From: Halanaerobiaceae bacterium
Lineage (GTDB): Bacteria > Bacillota > Halanaerobiia > Halanaerobiales > Halarsenatibacteraceae
Direction of reading: 5' to 3'
Length of the DNA: 64,000 bases
Assembly: GCA_003553485.1 (NCBI GenBank)
Contig: PWEJ01000145.1
Span: forward strand, 1 to 64,000
The notes beneath the pieces were generated by a model that worked only from the letters and a program-made list of their open reading frames with translations, was not told where the DNA came from and made no database searches. Position numbers and translations under genes: made by a program. Position 1 is the first letter of the stretch, and the number at the start of each line of letters is the position of its first letter. Positions 1 through 9,450 of the stretch are shown here, in pieces.

Positions 1-44
1 ATTTTATTTTGCTAGCAGTTGGCAGAAAATTCAGGGGGTTAACC

Positions 45-1907
45 ATGGCCTTTATCTCTCTTTATCGTAAATATCGACCTAAAAAGTTTGCTGATTTAGT
101 TGGTCAGCAGCATATAGTTAAAACACTGGTCAATACAATAAAATATGATCGCATTGCCCATGCTTATCTTTTTGCTGGTCCTAGAGGTACCGGCAAGACC
201 TCTACTGCTAAAGTTTATGCCCGGGCTTTAAATTGCCTGGAGGAAGAAGAGATTGAACCCTGTGGTCAGTGTCGCAATTGTCAGCGCATAGAAAAGGAAG
301 AAGCCCTGGACGTAATTGAGATCGATGCTGCTTCAAATCGCGGCATTGATGAGATTAGAGAGCTTAGAGAAAAGGTTAAGTTCTATCCTGGTGAAGGGCG
401 CTACAAAATTTATATCATAGATGAAGTCCATATGCTCACCCGGCATGCCTTTAATGCTTTATTAAAAACATTGGAAGAGCCGCCAGATAAGGTGGTATTT
501 ATTCTGGCTACCACAGAACCCCATAACGTTATTCCTACCATATTGTCCCGCTGTCAGCGCTTTGATTTTTCTCTGTTGACCTGTCAGGAACTGGTGGGGC
601 GGTTAGAGTATATAGTTAAGGAAGAAGGCGTAGAAGCCAGTGAGCAGGCTTTGCAATTATTAGCCGAGGCTTCTGATGGAGGTATGCGCGATGCCATTAG
701 CCTTCTAGATCAGGCCATTTCTTATTGTGATAAGGAAATTACCTTAGCGGATTTAGAGGAGATGCTGGGTAAAGTTAAAATTAGTTCCCTATCTAGACTG
801 GTAAATTTAATAGCTCAGGGAGAGACTGAAGAAGTATTACAGTTGCTTGCCAGCTTACAGCAGGCAGGTCGTAATTATAGCCGGATAACTGCCGATTTAG
901 TTGATTATTGTCGTCAATTAATGCTGGCTGCTAATGGAGATTTGGGCCTGGCAGTGGCTGACTTAGCGGAAAATCGTCAGCAATTAATAGAGAAAGATGC
1001 CACTTTATTTTCTCAAGAGGAGATCAATTATTTAGTCGACAGGCTGGTTGAACTTGAAGGGCGACTGCGCCATTCCAGCCGGCCAGGTATTCTTTTGGAG
1101 ATGACTCTGGTTAGAGCCTGTGAACCTGAGAGCGATGATAGTTTAGTCGGTTTATCTAAGAGACTTGCTCGCCTGGAAAGGGAATATTCCCCTGTTAAGG
1201 AATCTAATGTTCCTTTAAAAGAAGAGAGTGATGGAGTAAGCGATGAAGAGAGCGATAATAGAGTAATTAGAGAACAAAATAAAGAAAAAGAGAAAGAAAA
1301 AGATAAAGAAAATTTAGCAGTAGACAAGAAAAAAGTCCAGGAGCAGGGAAGTTTAGAGAAAAGTCAAGCTTATGAGAGTGAAGAGCCTGGCAGGGATAAT
1401 GAAAATATTCAGCAGCAGATCTGGCAGGATATTTTACTGGCTATTAAGGATGAGGATATTAAAACCCATGCCATGGTTAAAGAATCTCAACTGCCGCAGC
1501 AGACAGGAGGGAAAGTAATCTTGGATTTTCCTCCAGGGAAAAAATTTCATCTGCAGAATGCCCGAAGTGAAAGAGACCTAATCGCTAATATTATGCAGGA
1601 AAAATTAGGAGGAAACTTTGAATTAGAATTTCGCCTGGATGGTAAACCCTTTAGTACCCGGGAGGGTCAGAATCAGAGCAATAATTCTAACGATAAGAGA
1701 ACAGAAGTAGCAGATAATGGCAGTGAGGTTGCATCCCAGAGCTCTAATGATATAATTAAAAGAGCCCAGAGAAAGATTGGTGGAGAGATAATAACTGTCT
1801 CTGCTGAGGTGTTGCAGGAGCAGAAAAAAATATTAGCTAATTTACAAGGAGGTAATCATGATGAACATGAAAAAGATGATGAAACAAGCTCAACAAATGC
1901 AGGCTAA
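45..1907 (+). CDS. dnaX: DNA polymerase III subunit gamma/tau
   Basis: Clamp-loader ATPase of the replicative polymerase, 620 aa. Visible: SLYRKYRP at the N-terminus, Walker A GPRGTGKT at about residues 45-52, a four-cysteine zinc module just after it, the Walker B variant IIDEVHML, and the arginine-finger segment LSRCQRF. Residues about 400-470 form a Lys/Glu-rich low-complexity linker, followed by a tau-type C-terminal domain. I chose the ATG at 45 because AGGGGG lies about 8 bases upstream and the family starts with MAFxSLYRKYRP; an in-frame TTG at 9 has no such support. It is followed by ybaB and recR, the usual Firmicute order, and its last 50 bases overlap the start of ybaB. Identification is secure. 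Whether a shorter gamma form is made cannot be told. Confidence 0.97.
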   Translation: MAFISLYRKYRPKKFADLVGQQHIVKTLVNTIKYDRIAHAYLFAGPRGTGKTSTAKVYARALNCLEEEEIEPCGQCRNCQRIEKEEALDVIEIDAASNRGIDEIRELREKVKFYPGEGRYKIYIIDEVHMLTRHAFNALLKTLEEPPDKVVFILATTEPHNVIPTILSRCQRFDFSLLTCQELVGRLEYIVKEEGVEASEQALQLLAEASDGGMRDAISLLDQAISYCDKEITLADLEEMLGKVKISSLSRLVNLIAQGETEEVLQLLASLQQAGRNYSRITADLVDYCRQLMLAANGDLGLAVADLAENRQQLIEKDATLFSQEEINYLVDRLVELEGRLRHSSRPGILLEMTLVRACEPESDDSLVGLSKRLARLEREYSPVKESNVPLKEESDGVSDEESDNRVIREQNKEKEKEKDKENLAVDKKKVQEQGSLEKSQAYESEEPGRDNENIQQQIWQDILLAIKDEDIKTHAMVKESQLPQQTGGKVILDFPPGKKFHLQNARSERDLIANIMQEKLGGNFELEFRLDGKPFSTREGQNQSNNSNDKRTEVADNGSEVASQSSNDIIKRAQRKIGGEIITVSAEVLQEQKKILANLQGGNHDEHEKDDETSSTNAG

Positions 1908-2169
1908 GATGCAGAAAATGCAAGAAGACTTAGCTGAAAAAACCATTGAAGCGACTTCTGGCGGTGGAGTTGTCAAAGCAGTGGTGAATGGACAGAAAGA
2001 CTTAGTAGATTTAGAGATAGATCCCGAGGCCATGGATCCTGAAGATGCTGAGATGCTGGAGGACTTAATTGTGGCGGCCATTAATGAAGCTATGAGAAAA
2101 GTTCAGGAAATGATTGAAGATGAAATGGGAGATATCACTGGAGGAATGAATCTGCCGGGGATGTTTTAA
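1858..2169 (+). CDS. ybaB: YbaB/EbfC nucleoid-associated protein
   Basis: Small DNA-binding protein (103 aa) of the YbaB/EbfC family, which forms dimers that bind DNA without a catalytic role. The sequence has the family's methionine/lysine-rich helical N-terminus (MKKMMKQAQQMQAKM), the central G-GGG-V-A-V-NG stretch and the acidic helical end. The start at 1858 lies inside the last codons of dnaX, preceded by GGAGGT about 6 bases upstream, so the two genes overlap by 50 bases and are probably translationally coupled. ATG codons at 1861 and 1867 are alternatives. recR follows with no gap. Confidence 0.95.
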   Translation: MMNMKKMMKQAQQMQAKMQKMQEDLAEKTIEATSGGGVVKAVVNGQKDLVDLEIDPEAMDPEDAEMLEDLIVAAINEAMRKVQEMIEDEMGDITGGMNLPGMF

Positions 2170-2769
2170 ATGTACTCCTATCCTCGAGCTTTAAGAAAAC
2201 TTATTGCTGAATTAGAGAAGCTGCCGGGTATTGGCACTAAGACTGCCACCCGGCTTGCTTTTCATATGCTGGATAAGAACCAGGAGGAGATTGAAGAGCT
2301 GGCAGCAGCTTTAACAAATTTTCAAGCTAGCATCTCTTTTTGCTCTCAATGTCATAATATTACAGAAGAGGATCTCTGTCAGATCTGTACTTCTACAGAA
2401 AGAGATAGTCAACTTCTTTGTGTTGTAGAGAGCTCTCGCGATGTAGTGGCGATGGAAAAAACTGGGGAATTTAAAGGGTTTTATCATGTCTTGCAGGGGC
2501 TGATATCCCCCTTAGATGATGTGGGCCCTGAAGATCTCTGTCTTGACAACTTTCGTCAGAGAATAGAGGATCTGCAGGTTAAGGAAGTAATCATAGCTAC
2601 TGACCCCAGTACTGAAGGCGATGCTACAGCGCTGTATTTGCAGAGGGTTCTTGAAGGCCTGGATGTAAAAATCACCCGCCTGGCCCAGGGACTTCCAGCC
2701 GGTGGGGATTTAGAGTATGCTGATGAGGTTACTTTAACTCGGGCTTTAGCAGGACGGAGTGAAATTTAA
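2170..2769 (+). CDS. recR: Recombination mediator RecR
   Basis: RecR (199 aa) acts with RecO and RecF in loading RecA at gaps. Domains in order: helix-hairpin-helix (LPGIGTKTATRLAFH, about residues 18-32), a C4 zinc finger (CSQC...CQIC, about 57-75), then a Toprim domain (CVVESSRDVVAMEKT and later ATDPSTEGDATALYL). Length matches the family (about 198). The ATG directly abuts the ybaB stop codon, so dnaX-ybaB-recR is one transcription unit, closed by a terminator hairpin just downstream. Confidence 0.97.
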   Translation: MYSYPRALRKLIAELEKLPGIGTKTATRLAFHMLDKNQEEIEELAAALTNFQASISFCSQCHNITEEDLCQICTSTERDSQLLCVVESSRDVVAMEKTGEFKGFYHVLQGLISPLDDVGPEDLCLDNFRQRIEDLQVKEVIIATDPSTEGDATALYLQRVLEGLDVKITRLAQGLPAGGDLEYADEVTLTRALAGRSEI

Positions 2770-2780
2770 TACGACTTTTA

Positions 2781-2823
2781 ACCGTCCCGGCCATATGAAT
2801 TTATTGGCCAGGCGGTTTTTTTA
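2781..2823 (+). terminator. Rho-independent terminator after recR
   Basis: Imperfect hairpin: outer ACCG (2781-2784) pairs with CGGT (2813-2816), inner GGCCA (2789-2793) pairs with TGGCC (2805-2809), followed by a run of seven T. It ends the dnaX-ybaB-recR unit before guaB. Confidence 0.75.
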
Positions 2824-2826
2824 TAA

Positions 2827-4335
<1,509 letters not shown>

Positions 4336-4375
4336 TTAGCTGTATCTTATTTTACAACTATTTTCCTTAGATTTG

Positions 4376-4404
4376 TTACAATAAAAGATGGTTGTAGTTA
4401 TAAA
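4376..4404 (+). promoter_or_regulatory. Candidate sigma-A promoter for trxB
   Basis: TTACAA (4376-4381), 17-base spacer, TATAAA (4399-4404), about 27 bases upstream of the trxB start. The -10 is good and the -35 moderate. Confidence 0.4.
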
Positions 4405-4430
4405 TATTTTCATCTTTGGGGGGAAGGAGC

Positions 4431-5396
4431 ATGGAAAAAAGCAATGAACTGGAAAATCTTGTCATCATAGGTGGTGGTCCAGCCGGCCTAACAGCTGCTA
4501 TTTATGCTGGAAGAGCTGGGTTAGAACCGGTGGTAATTAATGGTCCTCAACCAGGAGGGCAGATAATTAATACTGATGAATTGGAAAATTTTCCTGGTTT
4601 TCCAGAGGGGATCTCTGGAGCTGAGTTTGGTAGTCGGCTTTTAGAACAGGCTGAACACTTTCAGGTTCAACTGGATTTTAATATTGTAGAAAAAGTGAAT
4701 TTTAAGGATAAACCCTATACCATCACTACCTCTGAGGGCAGTTATCAAACCAGAACAGTAATTATCGCCGCCGGTGCTCAGCCCCGTCCCCTGGGTTTAG
4801 AGAAAGAACAGCAGCTAACGGGAGAAGGAGTTTCCTATTGTGCTACCTGTGATGGAGCCCTTTATCGAGATAAAAGAGTTGCTGTGGTAGGCGGAGGCAA
4901 TGTTGCCCTGGAAGAGGCAGATTTTTTAACCAGGTTTGCCCGGAAGGTCTACCTCATTCACCGCCGGGAAGAATTTAGAGCCGATGAATTGATCCAGGAA
5001 AAGATAGCTAGTAATAAGGACATAGAATGTCTGTATAATAGTGAAGTGGTGGAGTTATTAAGTTCTGACGGCAGATTATCAGGCCTTAAGATTAAAAACA
5101 ACCAGACCGAAAAGATAAAGGAGCTGCTGGATATATCAGCTTTATTTATCGCAATCGGCTATGAACCTAACACGGAGTTGTTTCGGGGTCAATTAGAGCT
5201 CGATGAGGCTGGCTATATTGAAACCAGTGGCTTTCAAAGGACCAATATTCCTGGCATCTTTGCTGCAGGAGATATACAGGACAGTCGTTACCAGCAGGTA
5301 ATCACCGCTGCTGCCAGTGGGGCCAGGGCCGCCATGGAAGTAGATCGTTATCTACAGGCTAAAAGAGCAGAGCAGGAAACCCAGGTCAGGGTATAA
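4431..5396 (+). CDS. trxB: Thioredoxin-disulfide reductase
   Basis: Low-molecular-weight FAD/NADPH thioredoxin reductase (321 aa). It has the N-terminal dinucleotide motif IIGGGPAGLTAA, the redox-active CATC at residues 137-140, a second Rossmann motif VVGGGNVALEEA for NADPH, and the C-terminal FAD motif GIFAAGDI. The ATG at 4431 sits 6-7 bases after GGGGGAAGGAG and agrees with family starts; the in-frame TTG at 4416 lies upstream of that ribosome-binding site. NADPH rather than ferredoxin dependence is inferred from the family, not proven. Confidence 0.93.
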   Translation: MEKSNELENLVIIGGGPAGLTAAIYAGRAGLEPVVINGPQPGGQIINTDELENFPGFPEGISGAEFGSRLLEQAEHFQVQLDFNIVEKVNFKDKPYTITTSEGSYQTRTVIIAAGAQPRPLGLEKEQQLTGEGVSYCATCDGALYRDKRVAVVGGGNVALEEADFLTRFARKVYLIHRREEFRADELIQEKIASNKDIECLYNSEVVELLSSDGRLSGLKIKNNQTEKIKELLDISALFIAIGYEPNTELFRGQLELDEAGYIETSGFQRTNIPGIFAAGDIQDSRYQQVITAAASGARAAMEVDRYLQAKRAEQETQVRV

Positions 5397-5432
5397 AGGG
5401 TTTAAAAGGTACAATTAAAGTGCTTTCTATAG

Positions 5433-5472
5433 GGTAGCAAAGGGTCGGGAAAGAACTCCTTGCTACCTTATT
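5433..5472 (+). terminator. Hairpin after trxB, probable terminator
   Basis: GGTAGCAA (5433-5440) pairs perfectly with TTGCTACC (5460-5467), with extra G-C pairs possible inside. It is followed by TTATTT, a weak U-tract, so termination may be partial. Confidence 0.5.
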
Positions 5473-5575
5473 TAGCTTTGAGGTTAGATTGCATTAACCC
5501 CCTGTTTGTGATAAGATATTCTAAACGACCACCATATATTTTGCCAGGCAATGTTGGTAGGGGGTAAAGGAAAGA

Positions 5576-6217
5576 ATGGCCGGATATTTCATAACTTTAG
5601 AGGGTATTGAGGGTTCAGGTAAAAGTTCTCAAGCAAAACTTTTAGCGGATTATTTAACTGCTAATAACCATCAGGTTCAATTGACTCGAGAACCCGGTGA
5701 TACAAAGATTGGAGCTAAAATAAGAGATCTGCTCTTAGACCCTGTTTATGAAGAGATGGAACCTCGTACCGAAATTTTATTATATGCTGCTGATAGAGCC
5801 CAGCATGTTAGTGAATTGGTTAAACCGGCTTTAGCTCAGGAAAAAATTGTGATTTCTGATAGATATTATGACTCTAACCTGGCTTATCAGGGGTATGGCA
5901 GAAGACTGGATATGAGGTTAGTTGAAAAGATCAACTTTTGGGCGGTAGAGGAGTTGCATCCCGATCTAACAATATTGCTGGACTTACCGGTAGCGGCAGG
6001 TTTAAGACGAGCTAGAGATTTATCTCGAAATAAACTGGGCGATAGGTTAGAAAGAGAAGAGATTAATTTTCACCACAGGGTAAGACAGGGATATTTAAAG
6101 CTGGCTGATAAGTTTTCTGATAGGATAGTTATTGTAGAGGCTGCTGGTAGTAAAGATGAAGTACAGGAAAAAATAAGAAAAATTGTCCAAAAAAAGCTCC
6201 CTGCCAGTCTTAAATAA
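5576..6217 (+). CDS. tmk: Thymidylate kinase
   Basis: Phosphorylates dTMP to dTDP (213 aa). P-loop GIEGSGKS at about residues 10-17, the substrate-binding DR motif within VISDRYYDSNLAYQG, and a lid segment with RARDLSRNKLGDR. Length is typical. It heads the tmk-holB-ricT-yabA-rsmI series known from Firmicutes, although the two small genes usually found between tmk and holB in Bacillus are absent here. Confidence 0.96.
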   Translation: MAGYFITLEGIEGSGKSSQAKLLADYLTANNHQVQLTREPGDTKIGAKIRDLLLDPVYEEMEPRTEILLYAADRAQHVSELVKPALAQEKIVISDRYYDSNLAYQGYGRRLDMRLVEKINFWAVEELHPDLTILLDLPVAAGLRRARDLSRNKLGDRLEREEINFHHRVRQGYLKLADKFSDRIVIVEAAGSKDEVQEKIRKIVQKKLPASLK

Positions 6218-6296
6218 TATTTTCTGTAAATTTATTTGATTTTTAAGCTTAACAAACAATGAATACTCAATTAAATATATAGGAGAGGAAGCTAGA

Positions 6297-7295
6297 ATGC
6301 CGCAGAAAAATTTTGCCGGCTCAGAAGAAGTTAATAGATTAATTCAAAGCCAGCGAGAAAAACAAAGGTTAAGCCATGCTTATCTTTTTCTGGGACAAAG
6401 AGGGTTGGGCAAAGAAAATTTAGCTAAAAAGCTAGCTCAGGCCTACCTCTGTCAAGAGCAGGGTGAAGACAACTGTCAGTGTCTTAGCTGTCGGAAAATA
6501 GAACACAATAATCACCCGGATTTTAGGATTTTCCGTCGCCCGGCAGGAAAAAAAGAGCTGGGAATTGATTTGATGAGAGAAATGCAGCGTCGACTGGCTT
6601 TCAGACCCTACGAAGGACAGAGGCGTTTTTTTATTATCGCTGAAGCAGATAAAATGTCCAGAGCAGCAGCTAATTCGCTTTTGAAAACCCTAGAATCTCC
6701 ACCTCAATATGCTACTTTGATACTCTTAGCGGAAGAGGAGGATTTATTGCTGCCCACGATTTTATCACGCTGTCAGCAAATTAGATTGACACCTAAGCCA
6801 GCGGCAGAGATCAAAGAAATGCTGCTTGAGCAGGGAATATCGCCTGAAAAAGCAGCGATAATAGCCAGTTTAAGTGGTGGAAACCCGGGAAAAGCCCGGG
6901 AGCTGGCTGAAGATAATGAGATTTTAAGCCGGAGAAAGAGCATTTTAGATTTTTTAAGCTCGCCCCATAAGTTCAGTTATTTTAATATTTTTTCTCAGAG
7001 CAAGGAATGGCTGACCTGGCAGGAGCAGGATTTTCCCCTGACAGATTTGCTGGTAGACTGGCAGCGCGACATAATGATTGTAGATAACGCAGAGGATCAG
7101 ACCCTGCTCATTAATTTTGACTATTATCAAAGGCAGAAAAAGTTAAGAAAAGAACTAACTTCAGCTGAGGCTATAGAAGCTTTAGAGGGAGCTTTACAGC
7201 TCAAAAAAGATATAGAGAGCAATGTCAGATCAGATCTAGCTTTACAGGTTTTTTTGCTAAGACTAAAAAATATTTACTCCGGTTATTCCGGTTAA
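6297..7295 (+). CDS. holB: DNA polymerase III subunit delta-prime
   Basis: Clamp-loader subunit (332 aa) partnering DnaX. It resembles DnaX in the AAA+ fold: HAYLFLGQRGLGKE (a modified Walker A), a cysteine cluster C-Q-C-x2-C-x2-C about residues 52-64, SLLKTLESPP, and the arginine-finger motif SRC. ATG at 6297 follows TAGGAGAGG. The position between tmk and ricT agrees with the usual Firmicute order. Confidence 0.92.
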   Translation: MPQKNFAGSEEVNRLIQSQREKQRLSHAYLFLGQRGLGKENLAKKLAQAYLCQEQGEDNCQCLSCRKIEHNNHPDFRIFRRPAGKKELGIDLMREMQRRLAFRPYEGQRRFFIIAEADKMSRAAANSLLKTLESPPQYATLILLAEEEDLLLPTILSRCQQIRLTPKPAAEIKEMLLEQGISPEKAAIIASLSGGNPGKARELAEDNEILSRRKSILDFLSSPHKFSYFNIFSQSKEWLTWQEQDFPLTDLLVDWQRDIMIVDNAEDQTLLINFDYYQRQKKLRKELTSAEAIEALEGALQLKKDIESNVRSDLALQVFLLRLKNIYSGYSG

Positions 7296-7343
7296 CCTGA
7301 AATATCAGGATATAAATTTTGTGGCAATTAAGAGGTGGAAAAG

Positions 7344-8147
7344 ATGAAAACAGTGGTTGGAGTTGTTTTTCGACCAGCTGGAAAAGTATATTACTTCGCT
7401 CCTGGTGATTTAGAGCTAAAAAAAGAAGATTATGTTATTGTGGAGACTTCTCGAGGTATAGAATATGGTATGGTGGTAATGCCGCCCCGCAACCTGGAAG
7501 AGAGTGAGATAGTGGAACCTTTAAAACCGGTCTTGAGAGAGGCTACTTTAAAGGATAAGGAGAAGTATGAAGAAAATAAAAGATTGGAAAAAGAAGCTTT
7601 TGCTATCTGTCTTGATAAAATAGATGACCATGGTCTACCAATGAAGTTAGTCGATGTGGAGTATACTTTTGATCATAATAAAGTTATCTTTTACTTTACT
7701 GCTGATGGAAGAGTGGATTTTCGCGAACTTGTTAAGGATTTGGCCAGAGTTTTTAAGACCAGGATAGAATTAAGGCAGATTGGTGTAAGAGATGAAGCCA
7801 AAATGATCGGTGGTTTAGGCCCCTGCGGCATGCCCTCCTGTTGTACCAGGTTTTTACGAGAATTTAAGCCAATATCTATCAAGATGGCCAAAAAACAGGA
7901 GCTTTCCCTTAATCCGGCCAAGATTTCTGGTCTCTGTGGTCGACTTATGTGCTGTTTGCGATACGAAGCTGATTGCTATAAGAAGATGAAGAAAGAGATG
8001 CCTGATTATGGAGAAAAGGTCGAGCTGGCAATCGGTTCCGGTAAAGTTATAGATAGAAATTTAATTAAAAAGACAGTTAAGGTATCAATCAATGAAAAAG
8101 AAACTGTTGAAGTTGACCTTGACCATATTGAGGGTTACGAAGAATAA
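7344..8147 (+). CDS. ricT: PSP1-domain regulatory protein RicT/YaaT
   Basis: PSP1 family protein (267 aa). In Bacillus subtilis RicT (YaaT) works in the Fe-S cluster-carrying RicAFT complex that affects RNA processing and developmental phosphorelay. Visible: a cysteine-rich core with GPCGMPSCCTRF and SGLCGRLMCCLRYE, the family's cluster-binding signature. ATG at 7344 is chosen because AGAGGTGG lies 7 bases upstream; an in-frame GTG at 7335 overlaps that site. Neighbours holB and yabA agree with the assignment. RicA and RicF are not in this window. Confidence 0.92.
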   Translation: MKTVVGVVFRPAGKVYYFAPGDLELKKEDYVIVETSRGIEYGMVVMPPRNLEESEIVEPLKPVLREATLKDKEKYEENKRLEKEAFAICLDKIDDHGLPMKLVDVEYTFDHNKVIFYFTADGRVDFRELVKDLARVFKTRIELRQIGVRDEAKMIGGLGPCGMPSCCTRFLREFKPISIKMAKKQELSLNPAKISGLCGRLMCCLRYEADCYKKMKKEMPDYGEKVELAIGSGKVIDRNLIKKTVKVSINEKETVEVDLDHIEGYEE

Positions 8148-8183
8148 AGAGAAAGGATTAGTTAAAAGTTAGGAGGAGCCACT

Positions 8184-8561
8184 GTGGATGAAGAAATTTT
8201 AAGCACCCTGGCTTACTTTCAGGAAGAAATTGAGGAGCTCTCCCTGAGATTTCAGGAGCTTAAAGATATAACTTATCGCCTTTATCAGGAGAATGAAAAG
8301 CTAAAAAAGGAAAACTCTGATTTAAAAGATATGATTTTTCAACGCAAAGAAGATGAGAGCCCTGACTATGAAAAACAGCAGCAGGCAACCTATAATTTAG
8401 CCCAACTATACCAGGAGGAATACCATATCTGTCCTTTGAATTTCGGTGATAGAAGAGAGGGTGACTGTCTTTTTTGTCTGCAACTGCTGGAAAATCAGAT
8501 GGAAAATAAAGAAATTATCAAAACTAAAAAATCAGCCCAACAGGAGAGGGAGATTTCATGA
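8184..8561 (+). CDS. yabA: Replication initiation control protein YabA
   Basis: Small protein (125 aa) with an N-terminal leucine-zipper-like coiled coil (about residues 1-55) and a C-terminal zinc motif: H-x-C followed 12 residues later by C-x2-C (HIC...CLFC). This matches YabA, which bridges DnaA and DnaN to limit initiation in Bacillus. GTG start at 8184, 5-6 bases after AGGAGGAG. The stop overlaps the rsmI start (ATGA), giving translational coupling. Confidence 0.88.
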   Translation: MDEEILSTLAYFQEEIEELSLRFQELKDITYRLYQENEKLKKENSDLKDMIFQRKEDESPDYEKQQQATYNLAQLYQEEYHICPLNFGDRREGDCLFCLQLLENQMENKEIIKTKKSAQQEREIS

Positions 8562-9412
8562 TTCCAGGAAAGCTTTTTATCTGCCCAACTCCCATTGGTA
8601 ATTTAGAAGATATAACCCTGAGAGTTTTAAGGATTTTAGAAGAAGTAGATTTAATTGCCTGTGAGGATACCAGACGTACTGGCAAATTATTAGAACATTT
8701 TGAGATAGAAAAGCCCCTTTTAAGTTATCATCAGCATAATGAGGTAAAAAGAACAAAAAAGCTATTGGATAAATTGGGTCAGGGACAGGATATTGCTCTG
8801 GTAAGCGATGCTGGCACGCCGGGGATTTCAGATCCGGGAGAGATTATAATCAAAAAAGCCCTTTCGGCTGGAGCAAAAATAATCCCTCTGCCCGGGGCTT
8901 CTGCTATATTGCCTGCCCTGGTGGTATCAGGTTTTTCCACCACCAGGTTTACCTACGAAGGTTTTTTGCCCCGCAAGGGCAAGGAGAGAGAGGATAGACT
9001 GGCCGAGGTCATAGCTGAGGAAAAGACAGTGGTTATCTATGAGTCCCCCTATCGCCTTTTAGAAACTTTACAGGATTTAGCTGCTAAAATACCGGAGCGA
9101 AGAATAGCAATTGTGCGTGAAATTAGCAAGATGCATGAGGAGAAACTATATGGTACAGCCGCTGAATTAGCTGATAAATTAAAGGATAAGCAGGTCAGGG
9201 GAGAAGTCGTTCTGGTCCTTGAAGGACGAGAACCGGCAGAAGATGAGCTGGATTTTGCCGATATTACAGTATTAGAGCACCTTAAGTTACTCATGTCGGA
9301 AGGATTTACAAAAAAACAGGCTATTAAGGAAGTGGCAGAGGTTAGAGATATGCCCAAAAGTGAAGTTTACCAGGTTGCCATTGCTATTGATGCTAAAATT
9401 GACAATAAATAA
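8558..9412 (+). CDS. rsmI: 16S rRNA (cytidine(1402)-2'-O)-methyltransferase
   Basis: SAM-dependent tetrapyrrole-methylase-fold enzyme (284 aa) that 2'-O-methylates C1402 in the ribosomal P site. Motifs: [14 protein letters not shown] at the N-terminus, [25 protein letters not shown] and [15 protein letters not shown]. Start overlaps the yabA stop. Length matches the family. Confidence 0.96.
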   Translation: MIPGKLFICPTPIGNLEDITLRVLRILEEVDLIACEDTRRTGKLLEHFEIEKPLLSYHQHNEVKRTKKLLDKLGQGQDIALVSDAGTPGISDPGEIIIKKALSAGAKIIPLPGASAILPALVVSGFSTTRFTYEGFLPRKGKEREDRLAEVIAEEKTVVIYESPYRLLETLQDLAAKIPERRIAIVREISKMHEEKLYGTAAELADKLKDKQVRGEVVLVLEGREPAEDELDFADITVLEHLKLLMSEGFTKKQAIKEVAEVRDMPKSEVYQVAIAIDAKIDNK

Positions 9413-9450
9413 ATTAAGTCCTTGCTTAAGAGACTAAAGGAGAGATGATT

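Noticed and set aside
1270-1335. Possible dnaX programmed frameshift at an A-rich stretch with AAAAAAG followed by a Shine-Dalgarno-like GGAG
   Set aside because: The heptamer is out of register for -1 slippage (reads AAG AAA AAA GTC in frame), and I see no clear stimulatory stem-loop.
5433-5467. tRNA-like or small RNA gene between trxB and tmk
   Set aside because: Only one simple stem is present; no cloverleaf, T-loop or acceptor arm.
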